Shown here: in pieces, positions 11,512-23,534 of the stretch
How positions within the stretch are numbered: position 1 is the stretch's first letter
How the letters are laid out: every line of letters begins with the position of its first letter
DNA from: Alisma plantago-aquatica
Taxonomy: Eukaryota > Streptophyta > Magnoliopsida > Alismatales > Alismataceae
DNA length: 64,000 nt
Assembly (NCBI GenBank): GCA_963693085.1
Contig: OY856409.1
Location: forward strand, 1,337,160,915 to 1,337,224,914
Reading direction: 5' to 3'
Notes under the pieces: model-generated
Seen by the model: only the letters and a program-made list of their open reading frames with translations
Databases searched by the model: none
What the model was told of the DNA's origin: nothing
Made by a program: the position numbers and the translations under genes

Positions 11512-12900
11512 TCATGCATCTTGAAGGGAGCAAGAGGCTCCCTTGTGAACTTCATCACCCGAGGTATACAACTTGCAACGTTGCCCATTTACTTTGAATG
11601 CTCCATCCTTGCCTTGTAATTCAATAGCTCCATAAGGAAAAATATTCAAAACAAGAAAAAGGCCATACCACTTTGACTTTAGTTTTCCCGGGAATAGCTT
11701 AAGTCTTGAGTTGAAAAATAACACCTTGTCTCCTTCTTGGAAATATTTCCTCTGGATTCTTTTGTCATGCCAAACCTTGGTTCTTTCTTTGTAGAGCTTT
11801 GCATTTTCATATGCATCTAGCTGGAGCTCTTTCAGTTCTTGCAGTTGTAGTAGTCTCTTTTCACCAGCATTCTTCATGTCAAAATTTAAGAACTTAATAG
11901 CCCATAGTGCACGGGGTTCTAGCTCCAACGAAAGATGACAAGATTTACCGTATATCAGCTTAAATGAATTTATACCTATGATGGTCTTATACGTCATTCA
12001 GTACACCCATAGTGCGTCATCTATCTTCAGTGCTTAATATTTTCTTGAGCTAGACATTGTCTTCTCTAGAATGCTTTTTAGCTGTCGATTGGAGACCTTA
12101 CTTGCCTGGAAGTTTGAGGATGGTAGGGCATAGAGACTTTATGTGTGACTCCATATTTAGAAAGAAGACTATTGAATTGTTTCTCAACAAAATGCGTGCC
12201 ACCATCTGAGATTACGACTCTTGGAAATCCAAAGCAAGGGAAGATGATTTTCTAAAAAAAGCTTGACTATAGACGTTGCATCAAGTGCTTGGGTTGGGAT
12301 GGCCTCAACCCACTTAGAGACATACTCAACAGTGACTAGAATATATTAGTAGCCACAAGAAGATGGGAATGGTCCCATGTAATCAACTCCCCATACATCG
12401 AATACCTCAATCTCTAAGATAGATTTAAGAGGCATATCATCACGTCTAGAAATTCCTCCGGTTCTTTGACATTTATCACAAGCTTTGACAAATAGATTGA
12501 CATCTTTAAACAATGTTGGCCAATAGAAATTGGCTTGTAGGATCTTTGCTACAATCTTCTCTCCTCTGAAGTGACCTCCATAAGGAGAGGCATGACATTC
12601 ATATCTAATGGTAGAAATCTCTTCTTCAGTGACACACCTTCAAATAAGTCCATCGCTTCCATGTTTAAACAACAAGGGGTCATCCCAGTAGTAAAACTTT
12701 ACATCATGGAAGAACTTCTTCTTTTGTTGGTATGTCAAATTCGGCAGCAGCTGTCTTGTAGCAAGAAAGTTCATGGTGTCTGCAAACCATGGCAATTGTG
12801 TGGATGATAGTGCATAAAGCTTCTCAATAGGCAAGTGATCTTCAATAGGCAAACAATCTCCAGCATCTATAGTCAATCTAGAAAGATGGTCGGCAACATT
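11512..12900 (-). pseudogene. integrase of the Athila-like element
   Basis: Pieces of integrase run on the minus strand. The N-terminal region is at 12876-12640 ([28 protein letters not shown]). Core fragments lie between 12600 and 12000. The C-terminal region is at 11997-11512 (GINSFKLIYGKSCHL, WHDKRIQRKYFQEGDKVLFF, LKSKWYGLF), with the GPY/F-type fold of gypsy integrases. The core is interrupted by several stops and frameshifts. It is known from the family that this enzyme inserts the cDNA; this copy cannot. Confidence 0.82.
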
Positions 12901-14160
12901 GTTCTCTGTACCTTTCTTATCCCAGATCTCAAGATCAAACTCTTGCAGAAGTAGTATCCAGTGGATGAGATGAGGTTTTGCATCCTTCTTATTTGTTCAA
13001 ATACTTTATGGCAACGTGATATGTATACACAATCACTTTAGATCCAACCAAGTACTGTCAAAATTTGTCAAAGGCATACATTATAGCAAGCATCTCCTTC
13101 TCTGTGGTTGTGTAATTGATTTGTGCTTCATCTAGGGTCTTGCTCGCATAGTATATGGCATGAAGTTTTTTGTCTTTTCGTTGTCCCAGAACTGCCCCTA
13201 CTACATAGTCGCTTGCGTCACACATCAATTCAAATGAGGCATTCCAATTTGGTGGTTGAATGATTGGTGTAGAAATAAGGGCTTCCTTGAGCTTGGTGAA
13301 GGCGGTGTGGCAGTCATCATTAAATATAATTCAGCATCTTTTGCAAGTAAGGAACATAATGGCTTTGCGATTTTGGAGAAGTCCTTAATGAATCTTCTAT
13401 AAAATCCTACATGACCAAGAAAATTGTAGATGTCCTTGACTGAAGAAGGAGTGGACATCTTCTCAATAGCTTCCACCTTGGCCCTGTCAACCTCAATACC
13501 CTTGTTACATACAATATGACCTAATACTACACCGGATTGTACCATGAAATGGCACTTCTCCCAGTTTAGTACTAGGTTAACCTCTTTACAATAGACTAAG
13601 ACTAATGACAGGTTGCATAAACATTGATCAAATGAACCTCCATAGTCGCTAAAATCATCCATAAAATTTCCATTATGTTTTCAATGAAATCAGAATAAAT
13701 AGCCATCATGCATCGTTGGAACATCGCAGGAGCATTGCAAAGACCAAAGGGCATGCGATGATAAGCATATTTTCCATAAATGCATGTGAAAGTGGTTTTC
13801 TCTTGGTCGGGATGGTAGATAAGAATCTGGAAAAACCCAAAATACCCATCCAAGTAACAGAAATATGAATGTTTTGCAAGGCGTTCAAGCATTAAGTCGA
13901 TAAACGGAAACGGAAAATGGTCCTTTCAGGTTGCTTTGTTCAAACGATGGTAATCAATACACATACGCCAACCCATGACAATACATGTTTGAATCAACTC
14001 ATCATTGTCTCCTTTGATGACAGTTGCACCCCCCCCCTTCTTAGATACCACATGGATGGCACTAACCCAAGGGTTGTCACTTATAGGATAAATGATACTG
14101 GCATCAACCAACTTAAAGGTTTCTTTTTTAACCACCTCAAGCATATTTTGATTTTAAGCA
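12900..14160 (-). pseudogene. reverse transcriptase and RNase H of the Athila-like element
   Basis: The RT begins after a frameshift near 14150 (VVKKETFKLVDASIIYPISD), continues through WRMCIDYHRLNKAT, then a stop, and through MPFGLCNAPAMFQRCMMAI to the FMDDF active-site box near 13655, where another frameshift lies. The connection region follows with KCHFMVQSGVVLGHIV and FLGHVGFYRRFIKDFSKIAK. RNase H remnants (FELMCDASDYVVGAVLGQ, YASKTLDEAQINYTTTEKE) cover about 13230-12960. The catalytic Asp pair of RT is still readable, but the frame is broken at least three times. Confidence 0.88.
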
Positions 14161-15657
14161 TCTAGGTGGTTCAATGGTTGGTTTAGCATCATCCTCCATG
14201 TTTATTCGGTGCATACAGATGGAGGGATGAATGCCTTTCAAATCATCGACAGAGTAACCAATAACGTCTTTATACAAACGCAATTCGGCAAGCAATTTAT
14301 TTTCTTGTTCATTGGTTAACTCATTATTGATTATTACAGGAGAAGTAGAGTCAAAATCAAGAAATGCATACCTTATCCCTGGTGGAAGGGCTTTGAGTTC
14401 TACCTTTCTCCCGGCTGCATTGTCTTTGGCTTTGTCATCAATAATTGGAGTATCTTCTTCAGTAGCATCAGATTGGGCAATAGAAAATACCCTAGAATTT
14501 TCAGATCCATTATTCATACCTTCATCATCACCATAGTAGTACAGTATCAAGTTGGTAGCATAACGATTTTCTTGTACAACAGAATCAATAGAGTCCATAA
14601 AATAGATTTCTTCTACACGAGAGGGTGCTTTCATGGCATCATATACAGAAAACTCCATGGCTCCATCGCCAACTCGGAGTGTGAGTTTGCCTTTGTGAAC
14701 ATCAACTAGGCATCCAGCAGTTCTCAAGATAGGCCTCCCAAAAATAATGGGGTTGGAAGGAACTTCTACCATATCTAGTACTACAAAATCATAAGGAATA
14801 TAAAGTTTACCAATATACACTAGTATATCTTCCACGATACCTTTTGGGTATTTGATGGAATGATCGGCCAGCTCTATGGCCATCTTTATAGGCTTCAGAT
14901 CTCCAAGATCTAGCTCTTGCCACAGGGTAGATGAGATGAGACCGATACTAGCTCCAAGGTCTACAAGACCTTTGTCGAACATGGTGTTACTAATCTTGCA
15001 TGGTAGAGTAAAAGCTCCCAAGTCATCTAACTTCTCAAAAAGTCTATTTTGAATGATAGAACTGATTCTTTCATAAAGCATCACGGTCTCCACTTGGTCC
15101 ACCTTCCTCCTCTTGGCGAGGATGTCTTTAAGGAACTTAGCATATGACGGCATCTCTATAATAACTTCAACTAGCAGAAGATTGACATGGAGTTTATTTA
15201 AAATGTCCATAAACTTCCTAAACTTTGAGTCCTCGTTCGTGTTAGATAGCCTTTGTGGAAATGGTGCATTTGCTTTAATAGAAGATGGTACCTCAGATGT
15301 ACCTTTACCTTTGTCACCCATAGGGGTGTCAAGCTTCTCTTCATCGGCGATGTCTACACTCTTCTCCTTGGGTGGAGAAGGTCTGTGGATTTCAGCTCCA
15401 CTTCTCAAGGTGATGGCATTTACTTGTTGTCTTGGATTCACCTCCGATTGGCTTGGAAGAGAAATGGATTGGGTGTTCTTTTGCTGCGTCAAGGCTTGTT
15501 GGGAAATTTGGTTTTCCAACATCCTTGTGTGAGTTGAAATGTCATCCACTTTGGCAGAGAGTTGGGAAATTGCATCCTTCAAGAGCTTGTCGTTGCCCCT
15601 TAACTCTTTATTATGTTGCATCTGTGTGGAGATAAATTTCTCCATCATGGCCTCCAA
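14137..15657 (-). pseudogene. gag end, protease and RT leader of the Athila-like element
   Basis: The 506-residue frame starts with a Met/Gln-rich gag tail. It includes ITLRSGAEIHRPSPP and then the protease with its catalytic motif LVDLGASIGLISSTLW (D replaces the more common C/DSGA context), followed by FGRPILRTAGCLVDVHKGKL. It ends in acidic linker sequence and VIGYSVDDLKGIHPSICMHR, the usual lead-in to gypsy RT. It is in the same frame as gag upstream, separated only by stop codons, and ends at a frameshift into RT. Confidence 0.87.
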
Positions 15658-16803
15658 GGAAGAACTTTGGGGTTGTTGTTGTTGTTGGTAACCCCGGTTG
15701 TTGTTGAAACCCGGCGGATTCCCATTGTTTTATCGATTGAAATTTTGTTGTTGTTGTCCATGTTGGAAGTTCTGAGTGTTGCTTGTGTTCCGGTAAGAGA
15801 AATTATGATGATCTCTCCATATCGGATTATAGGTGTTGGAATAGGGATTGTACTACTTGTTCCCCTGCATCCCAATGGCATTGGCTTGTTCTAGGTTCCC
15901 TTCATTCACATTGGGAGCAAAGCATGAAGAAGAAGTATGTCCAGAATTCCCACAAGCTTCACTTATCACTTCAGCTGATTGGATTTGCAATGTAGTCATC
16001 TTATTGAACTTTTGAATAAGAATATCAAGTTTAGCAGCAATAAGATCAATGGCATCAACAATATGCTTCCCTCCTTGTTTCCCAGCTGAAGAACTAGTTG
16101 TATAGGATGATTGTACTCTCCTATCTGATCCCCATTGGCAATGGTTGAGGGCTATGTCTTCAATGATGTCATAAGCCTCTCTGTAAGACTTAGTCATCAA
16201 TGCTCCATTAGCTATAGCATCTAGTGTCATCCGGGTGTTGTAGAACAGTCCATTATAGAATGTTTGGAGTAGCAGCCAGTTGGTCAATCCATGGTGAGGG
16301 CAAAGGCATTATAGGTCCTTAAACCGCTCCCATGTATCATACAGAGTTTCTCCATCGTATTGAGAGAAGTTGGTGAGTTGATTCCTTAGCTGGGTTGTCT
16401 TGCTCAGTGGAAAATACTTTGCAAGGAAAGCATTTAGAAGTTGGTCCCAGCTTTTGATTGATTTCTTTGAAAGAGACAAAAGCCATGCCTTGGCTCTATC
16501 TCTTAGGGTGAAAGGAAATAGCATTAGCCTTACTCCTTCGGCGGATACACCATTGATTTTGAAAGTATTCATATATTCCAAGAACTCAGCCACATGAAGA
16601 TTCGGATCTTCATTGATTGTACCTCCGAAGTGGTTCTGCTGTATCGTCTGCATCATAGAAGGAGCAATAGAGAAATTGTTTGCTTCAACTGTAGGCAGTT
16701 CAATGGCTCCACAAATGTTTGTGGCAACCGGCATGGCAAAATCCTTCAAAGGACGGTCGTCCTCCATGGTTGGATCTCCTTGTACGGCTTCTTCAAAAGA
16801 CAA
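15658..16803 (-). pseudogene. gag of the Athila-like element
   Basis: The N-terminal part (16803-16309) contains the retrotransposon gag core, with FPFTLRDRAKAWLLSL, SWDQLLNAFLAKYFPLSK and ETLYDTWERFKDL. A TAA at 16309 interrupts it. The frame continues as CPHHGLTNWLLLQTFYNGL and DAIANGALMTKSYREAYDII, then a degenerate zinc-knuckle region (CGNSGHTSSSC). Two more stops follow, at 15853 and about 15733. All pieces share one frame with protease, so only point nonsense changes, not indels, broke gag-pro. Confidence 0.88.
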
Positions 16804-16929
16804 ATAATATGGTGACGGTGATGATGGTGGAACATCTTCTTAGTAGTGGTTGCTCTACTCTTCTTGCTCTTCTTAATCTTGAAAGAGTATGCTTGATCTC
16901 AAGGTCTAGCAACGTTGATGTTTAAAGAC

Positions 16930-17097
16930 CCCTTTGTGAACGACGCATACAACCTGGAAAATAGCAAGAGAAAATGATAATACAACAAAGGTATATGGAA
17001 ATTCGAAAATGGAAATGATGATCTAGTCTCGAATACTACTTAGCACTTGTTACTCCAATTAGATTACTGTAGCTCCCCGGCAACGGCATTAAAAACT
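16930..17097 (-). other. 5' leader and primer binding site of the Athila-like element
   Basis: On the minus strand, 17092-17072 reads TAATGCCGTTGCCGGGGAGC. Its core matches the tRNA-Asp-type PBS of Athila elements. It lies six bases inside the LTR end (CCAACA), which fixes the LTR boundary at 17098. Confidence 0.82.
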
Positions 17098-18705
17098 TGT
17101 TGGTTTATTACACTAATGAGTTTAAATCTTAGAAAAGATCCTTTACTCAACTAACCAATTTCCGCAAGTATACGGAAATATATGTAGTCGAGGTTGAACA
17201 CAAGGAGCTTTAGCAAAACAATTAAATGCAAAAGTGTTAAGGTTCAACAATCTAGACCATTTTAAAGGTATATTTGGTTGATTAAACTAAAAATTTTAGA
17301 AATAAGAAAATAGTAAACAGATTACTAAAGATATTAAAATTCAGATATGGGAGTATCTTGGACTTTGGATTTCACCAACACATCATAGCTCGACATAGGA
17401 GCATGAAATTTAAACATACTAAGCACCTATTTTAAAGGAGGGTTGTGTGTTGCACTTCACCTCTCTGTACAAGTACAATGATCCTAACTCAATTCAACAT
17501 TCCCATGTATGAATTTTGTTTTGGATCATAAACCTACTACTCAACTCCATAAATTCCACTCTCATGATAAAGAAGGAGTTTCCAAGAGAGTACCTCCTTA
17601 CTCTCCCACCTATCTTCTCAGATCAAGCAAAATAGCATAAAACATACACATAAGGTGGTCAGCCATACATGCAGAAAAGAAGAAATTGGTACTCACAAGG
17701 TGGAAAAGCAAGCAACATAGCATTTAGTATGAAATTATCATGTTCCATACATGCTATGACATGGGAGATACTCTCCCATGTCCAAGAAAAGGAAACTTAC
17801 TCATCCATAATGGTGTACAGCAGAAAATGCACATAAATTTCAGAGTTCAACATGATTTAGAGAAGGAAAAGCTAAGAAAATCTAAGGTGTAACCCAAGAG
17901 GAGTAGAATTTCAGCTTTAGCATGAAATCCCACTCCTACATCTGCTCCAAACCGGACAAACCTCTCTCCCAAGAAGCTTTGTGGAGTTGAGAAGATCTGC
18001 TGCACCTTGGAGAAGAAGATTGGAGAATAAAAGAAGAAGAATGGGGTTCTTTAGCAAGAAACCACCTCCTTCCACCTCCAAAATCACCCTCCTTGCTCTA
18101 GCCTTACTCTAGGACAAAAGAGTTTTGAATAATGACCAAAGATAACTGCTCATAGAGTGGTTTCGTATTTTAAAACGAAAGGAGTCATATTTGAAAATTG
18201 CTAAAACTAACAGGCACACGGTGTGTCTTTCTTTGGACACGGCGTGTGCTGTCTCAGGTAGTTGTTCTGAGTGTAAAGCACACGGTGTGTTTGAATTAAT
18301 ACACGTTGTTTACTTTACCAGAAAGGCAAAGATCGGTTCTGAATTCCCAGGTACACGTCGTGTCTTTTGTGGACACGTCGTGTACTTTTCTTCAGCGATT
18401 GAAGTAATAGCCCGTCTGGAAATACACACGCCGTGTCTTAAATCAGACATGTCGTGTGTGTTGTTGTTTCAGCAGAATTAAAGTTATGATCGTCTGTAAG
18501 GTGTGGATAAGTCCCGATAATGATGAGATTGAGTTGGGATATCTCTAATTTGATCCTTTTGATGCAAATCTACAATACACATCATGTGATAAGAAAAATA
18601 ACAAAAAGGTGGCAAGAATGATATGAATAGAGGCTAAATGAGAACAAAATAAACTGAATTTGTGTGTGAAAATATGTGAAAAGTTTATGTGGAAACCACA
18701 CAACA
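17098..18705 (-). repeat. 5' LTR of the Athila-like element (complete)
   Basis: This 1,608-bp LTR has terminal repeats TGTTG...CAACA. Its right 854 bp match the truncated copy at 6757-7612. It contains perfect or near palindromes ACACGNCGTGT near 18237, 18352, 18373 and 18426. The base pairs after it, GCAGG, would be the target duplication, but the left partner is lost with the truncation. Confidence 0.87.
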
Positions 18706-18854
18706 GCAGGCGTTCGCCAAAAACTACTGGCTGATGTTGTTGCTGAGTCTGCTGCTACTCAGGAGACTAGTGAGTCCTCTATTGTTACTCCCGCACCTCT
18801 GTCTTGCCATGCTGTGTGGATAGTTGGGAGGCAAAACAAGAAAGGAGATATAAC
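18706..18854 (+). pseudogene. exon piece of the CACTA2 transposase-associated gene
   Basis: One frame reads RQKLLADVVAESAATQETS ... PLSCHAVWIVGRQNKKGDIT, and resumes without loss at 24439 as KPTIVEVAAKMVKL once the inner CACTA is removed. The pattern (W-x-x-G-R-x-x-K-K-G, then E-V-A-x-K-M) is typical of plant En/Spm transposase-associated proteins. Athila insertion cuts its left side at 18705. Confidence 0.65.
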
Positions 18855-19399
18855 CACTACTATAGAAATGGCTTATAACGTCACATTTGTAGGCATCGGT
18901 TGTATACAAGAAATTGACGCCTAAATCTTATAGTGTCGGTTTGAGTACACAAACTGGCATCTATCTGTGAAGAGAGGTCAGACACGGGTATCGCTTTTTA
19001 TTTAGCGTTGGTTCCTCGATAAGAAACCGACGCCTAAAATCGACCACCAAATCTAAATTTTCCAGTAAAAAAATTACCTCCAAAAAATTTAACATACGGC
19101 GTCGGTTCTTGACAAATTAACCGACGAATAAAGGTTTTTCACGAGACAGAAATTGGGCCCATTTTTATCGTCAGTTTTCTTGCAATAACCGACGGCGATG
19201 TATTTTTGCGCGTTGTCCCCATGAAAATTTTTACCCCCCTTTGGTGTCAGTTTTTTTGTTGTGACCGACGTCTTTTATTTTAAGCATCGGTTTTTTCTAA
19301 TAACCGACATCTATTATTAACTAATAGAGCCCCAGTAAACCAGACTCTTCCCATTTCTCTATTTCCCCGATTCCAAGTTAGGGCTCTGGCGATTCCTCT

Positions 19400-19760
19400 C
19401 TGTCACACTACTCTTGACGCTGTTGCCGCCTGCCGCTTCTACCGCCACTATTGACTATTGTCGCTGCCGCTACCGCTTGCCGCTCCTCTTCTTCCTGATG
19501 TCGCGCGCACCGTCGTCTGCTCCTCTTCTTCCTGTTGTCGCGCGCACTGCCGCCTACCGCTCCTCTTCTTCCTACTGCCGCACGCACCACCTCCTTCTCC
19601 TCTTCTTCCTGCTATCGTGCGCACTGCCGCCTGCCGCCTCCTGCTCACCTGTCGCCGCCGCCGATGATGCCTGCCAATCTCTCTACACTTCTCTAGGTAC
19701 CTTTCTCCATGCCAGCCTGCTCCTCTTCTTCCTCCACTCTTCTTCCATCATCATCCTAGC
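19400..19760. repeat. C/T-rich minisatellite in CACTA1
   Basis: Degenerate units of about 50-60 bp contain CTCCTCTTCTTCCT followed by GTCGCGCGCACTGCCGCC. The open frames on both strands (Ser/Leu/Pro-rich or Arg/Gly-rich) are products of this composition and I do not call them genes. It follows a stretch resembling a 5' leader (near 19340-19400). Confidence 0.6.
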
Positions 19761-21011
19761 ATCTAGTTGATGTAAAACATAGATATCCATATATTTATCT
19801 ATATTTGATGGTAACTAGAATAACATATGGGTAAAGAAAATACTCTATCAAGGTTGATCTGTGTTGAATGAAATAGAATATGAGAAAACCAATATTTTCA
19901 AGAAGGTTGTTCTTTCATCACAATTATGGTTGGCATGTTGTTTCAGAATATATTAGAATTTACTACTGGTACTACCTCTAATGCATACTTGTATATAGGT
20001 ATACTCAAGATTTTGATAATAAAATGTGTATAAACACTAATATACATGCATGTGACATGGACTTTTATAACATCTCAAGAATTTTATTCTAAAATAAACA
20101 TGTCCAATAATTTTAAATTAAAATTTTGACTCCTAACAATGTGAAATCCTAATATGACTCCTACTCATGATGACAAAACATCATACTACATATTAACTTA
20201 ATTATGTACACAACTTAGCCATGGTGATATGCTTGAATCCTAATCACCCTTCTTGCTTAATGATGAACTCTAATGCACTCATGTGATATGCTTGGAATGT
20301 AAATGATGAACTTTGCCCTAGATTGCCAATCATGCTTTTAAAGACATCAATAATCACCCTAACTTGAAGAACTAGGATATGAATGATGAAACTAAGATTG
20401 TAGGTATAAGAATGACAACATACATGTATTTGTTGGCCTAGAAACCCATCCAAGATTTACTCATTAGGAGTAAATCTTAGATAGTCCCCAATTTGGGACT
20501 ATTCTTGAACACTTAAAGATGGTAGCAAGAAATAATGAATATATGTGTACTATTTTTCTTAGAAAGACCTCAGGAGTAAGATATTGAGAGATAAAATTAA
20601 ATAAATTAGATATGTTTGTTTGTAACTACAATTTATGTGATAGGTCAACAACCAAAATCAAATTCCACAGGATGGGAACAATGGATTTGTTCTCAGTGAA
20701 GAACCATCTTCATTTCAATGTATTTGTGTGAACAAAGTTCCACATCAGTATCATTAGTTTGATTATGTGTCTTATTTCAAGGCACAATTTGTCAAATAAA
20801 AGATAAACCGTATCTTCAATTTCACTGTATCTCTAAAGATTATGCAAAGTTGTATGACGTGCTTATCATTTTCTTTTCAAGATAAACCATTAGTACTTAT
20901 ATTTTTCAGTTTCTATCTACTACTTTTTTCGAAAATATATAACATCATTATATATACTTACAATTGTTAGTACTTATATTTTTCAGTCTCTGTCCACCCA
21001 CGACAGTTACT

Positions 21012-21624
21012 ATGAACTGGGCCTCTATGCCAATGTTAATGTTCCCTAATGAAGAACAATTGGACATCACCCTAGATGATCGTTCCTTAAACCAACTAAC
21101 CATACCCAAACATTGGCATTTTCTAAATGGAAGACACTACATGCCTGGTGAAGTGACCCTAAATTTTGGCAATTCTTCACATGTTATCGAGGTTGAGTAT
21201 GATTTGGCGGGAAATCTTGTATCAAAATCCGGTTGGTGTGATTGGATTAGAAAGATGCTAGTGGGCCATAGCGACAAGCTTTTTCTCCGTCTAGTTGCCC
21301 ATAATACCATCAAAGTATGGATAACCAACATCAACAACGAGACCCCCGATCATCTATGGCGGTATGAGCGCACGATGGAGGAAATCAGCTCGAACGAATA
21401 TGATGATGAGGCCCCTGTCAGTTCATATTCGTCTACATACAGTGAGGCTCTGCGACACAGCACAATCATCAAAAAGACCATGGTAGGTCCAATTAACAAA
21501 TATAATTGTCATGTCTTATTTTGTGTTTACACTTTTTGTCTTAAAGTAATCAATCCTCATAGCTACTTTCTTCTTTGAACTTCAGGAGAAGATCGCCACA
21601 ATAAAAAGGCCTCGAAGTTACTAA
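21012..21624 (+). CDS. two-exon B3-domain-like protein carried by CACTA1
   Basis: Exon 1 coding runs 21012-21482 and exon 2 21586-21624, joined by a GT-AG intron; the product is about 170 residues. A TTTTTCAG acceptor just before 20987 suggests an upstream 5'-UTR exon. The middle resembles a plant B3 DNA-binding fold, with LTIPKHWHFLNG, then GEVTLNFGNSSHVIEVEY, then KSGWCDWIRKMLVGHSDKL and LRLVAHNTIKVWI. An acidic Ser-rich stretch follows, and the C-terminus IKRPRSY is basic. No stop or frameshift interrupts it, unlike everything around it. B3 proteins bind DNA; the role here is unknown. It could be a captured host gene or a CACTA accessory gene. The B3 assignment is by pattern only. Confidence 0.5.
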
Positions 21625-22748
21625 TGTGGTACCATGTTGGTGTAGTATTTAGTTGTATATCTATCTAGACTTGTTTGTATTAATAGTTATTTTAATTATG
21701 TGCATGTTTAGGGGTACACCAACCCCTTTGTTTAGTTACTATTTAGGGGTACACCCATGTGTGGGGTCCGTTCTTGAGAGAGATTCATGCTTAGGCTCTG
21801 TTCATGTACAATTTCCACCTCCAATCATCTAGATGCATGTTGTTCGTTTTTCTAAATTTGCTTCTTAGTTGATTATGGTAGCTACATATGATGGGTATAT
21901 ACTACTTAATTCATCAACTGACATTCTATTTTGTAATGCTACAACCTTTCTTTTATTTTTCACTAGACAAATCTAGATTTGGTACAATTCAGGTACTAGA
22001 CATGATCAAGCTCCCAATTGAAAATTCAAAGCTACCAGGTTTGTGCTTTCTTTTCATTTTTGACAGTCCCTCCACCTATTTTATGTCCTTATCTGTCATT
22101 AAATATCATATATCAAGTTTTACATGAGGACACCTACAATCTTGATAAAGTGTTTCATCATTGATTGTATATTGAAATATTATATGTCTAACATCTCCTA
22201 GCAATAAAGTTTTTAGGATGTCTGGAGTATGCATTTGTATATTGTATAGCTGAATTGATGCATGAGACCAACGTTTTTTATTTTTGTTAATTTCTTTGAA
22301 AAAATAAATATATTATAGTCATCTAGTTCTAATTTGGTAATTCTAGGGTCTCTCTAAATCTCAAGACCATATGCTAGGTAAATCCAGGCCAAATTTATTA
22401 CCTTCCCTTTTTGACGTGCTAGAACATAATATTGAAGAGTAGTGAATTCAAGAGATCTATCTCCTTATCCATGGAAAGGATTCCTCCTCTACACTGACTG
22501 TTGATTTTGGTTATCACACTTGGTGAATAAGACTTGCGATAGAGCTATGGATATGGTGAGATCTTGTTTATACATTCATATACCTTGTTTTATATATGGT
22601 GATCTGGTTTCTTATATATTAATGCATACATAATTTGGACTTAGATTTTGCATTTTCCCATCTGGGATTTCTAGTTCCTTCTTTAATCAGTCTTGTAGAT
22701 AAAGATCCTTCATCAGTTATCTTTGAGTAAGTTTACTTTGCTTATAAT

Positions 22749-23534
22749 TTGGACTTAAGAAATCACATTTTCATTGTGGATTTTGAGTTATTAATTTTTA
22801 ACTTTCTTACCTCTAGTGGTAGGCATTGGGAGTTACTGGTTATTGCCCCCAAGACGTTCATTGTTTATTATTCAGATCCTGCGGGGAAGGAATTGGACAC
22901 ATTAAATAGACACCCAATGAAAAGGCCATTATTCACGTGAGAAATATTTCATATTTTTATATTCGTTAACATATGTTATTACATTACTATTTAATTATGC
23001 AATTTAATGTGTTACATTAACATGTAGGGTTTTAAGAGATTTCAAAAAACTGGAGGAAACATCTCCAAGAAAAAGAAACAGTTACTAATTTGGGAGAATG
23101 TGAAAGTCATTTCCCGACTCCAATGTATATATTATTTATGTGAAGTGTGCTTATTTGTATTTTTTATTTTGTATGTTTCAATTTATAGAGCGATACATAA
23201 GACAACGGTTAGGCATGTGCATACTATGTGATGCACTATATGGACCTAATTATCAAACATGCTGCATTAGAAATTGATACTATACACTAGGTATTATATA
23301 TAGTCTCATTAGATAATATGAAATATATCAATCTTATTATATATTATTACTTATATATATACATCATTCTCTTTGCAGGTGTTCAAAACTGACTTCACTA
23401 CAGGTGAAGAGTTATTAGATGTACATACTCCCTATACGATGGAACAATTAGATGATGTAAGAGAACAATGGGCAAAATCCCTACAAGTAGTGGGAATTTT
23501 TTATTATGATTGGGATTCTGATGATGATAAATAA
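22749..23534 (+). pseudogene. ULP1-like (C48) protease remnant in CACTA1
   Basis: An exon at about 22770-22937 contains SSGRHWELLVIAPKTFIVYY, with the catalytic His (HW) and the Asp of YSDP. The next exon region, near 23190-23270, retains ACAYYVMHYMDL with the Cys. However, the codon equivalent to the oxyanion-hole Gln is TAA and a Trp codon two residues before ACAYY is TAG. The last exon (about 23379-23534) reads EELLDVHTPYTMEQLDDVRE and ends in an acidic tail. The intact counterpart is in CACTA2 at 25971-26788. ULP1-like domains are common in plant CACTA and Mutator-like elements. Confidence 0.75.

Larger units (their letters stand above)
6757..18705 (-). mobile_element. Athila-like Ty3/gypsy retrotransposon, left LTR truncated
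   Basis: Read on the minus strand the order is 5' LTR (18705-17098), PBS, gag, protease, RT, RNase H, integrase, a third ORF, PPT and 3' LTR (7612-6757). The PBS core GCCGTTGCCGGGGA is the type used by Athila elements (tRNA-Asp). The 3' LTR lacks about 750 bp at its outer end. All reading frames carry stops or frameshifts, so the element is dead. The right flank, 18706-18854, is coding sequence of a CACTA gene, so the element entered that gene. The expected left half of the target is not next to the truncated LTR. Confidence 0.88.
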
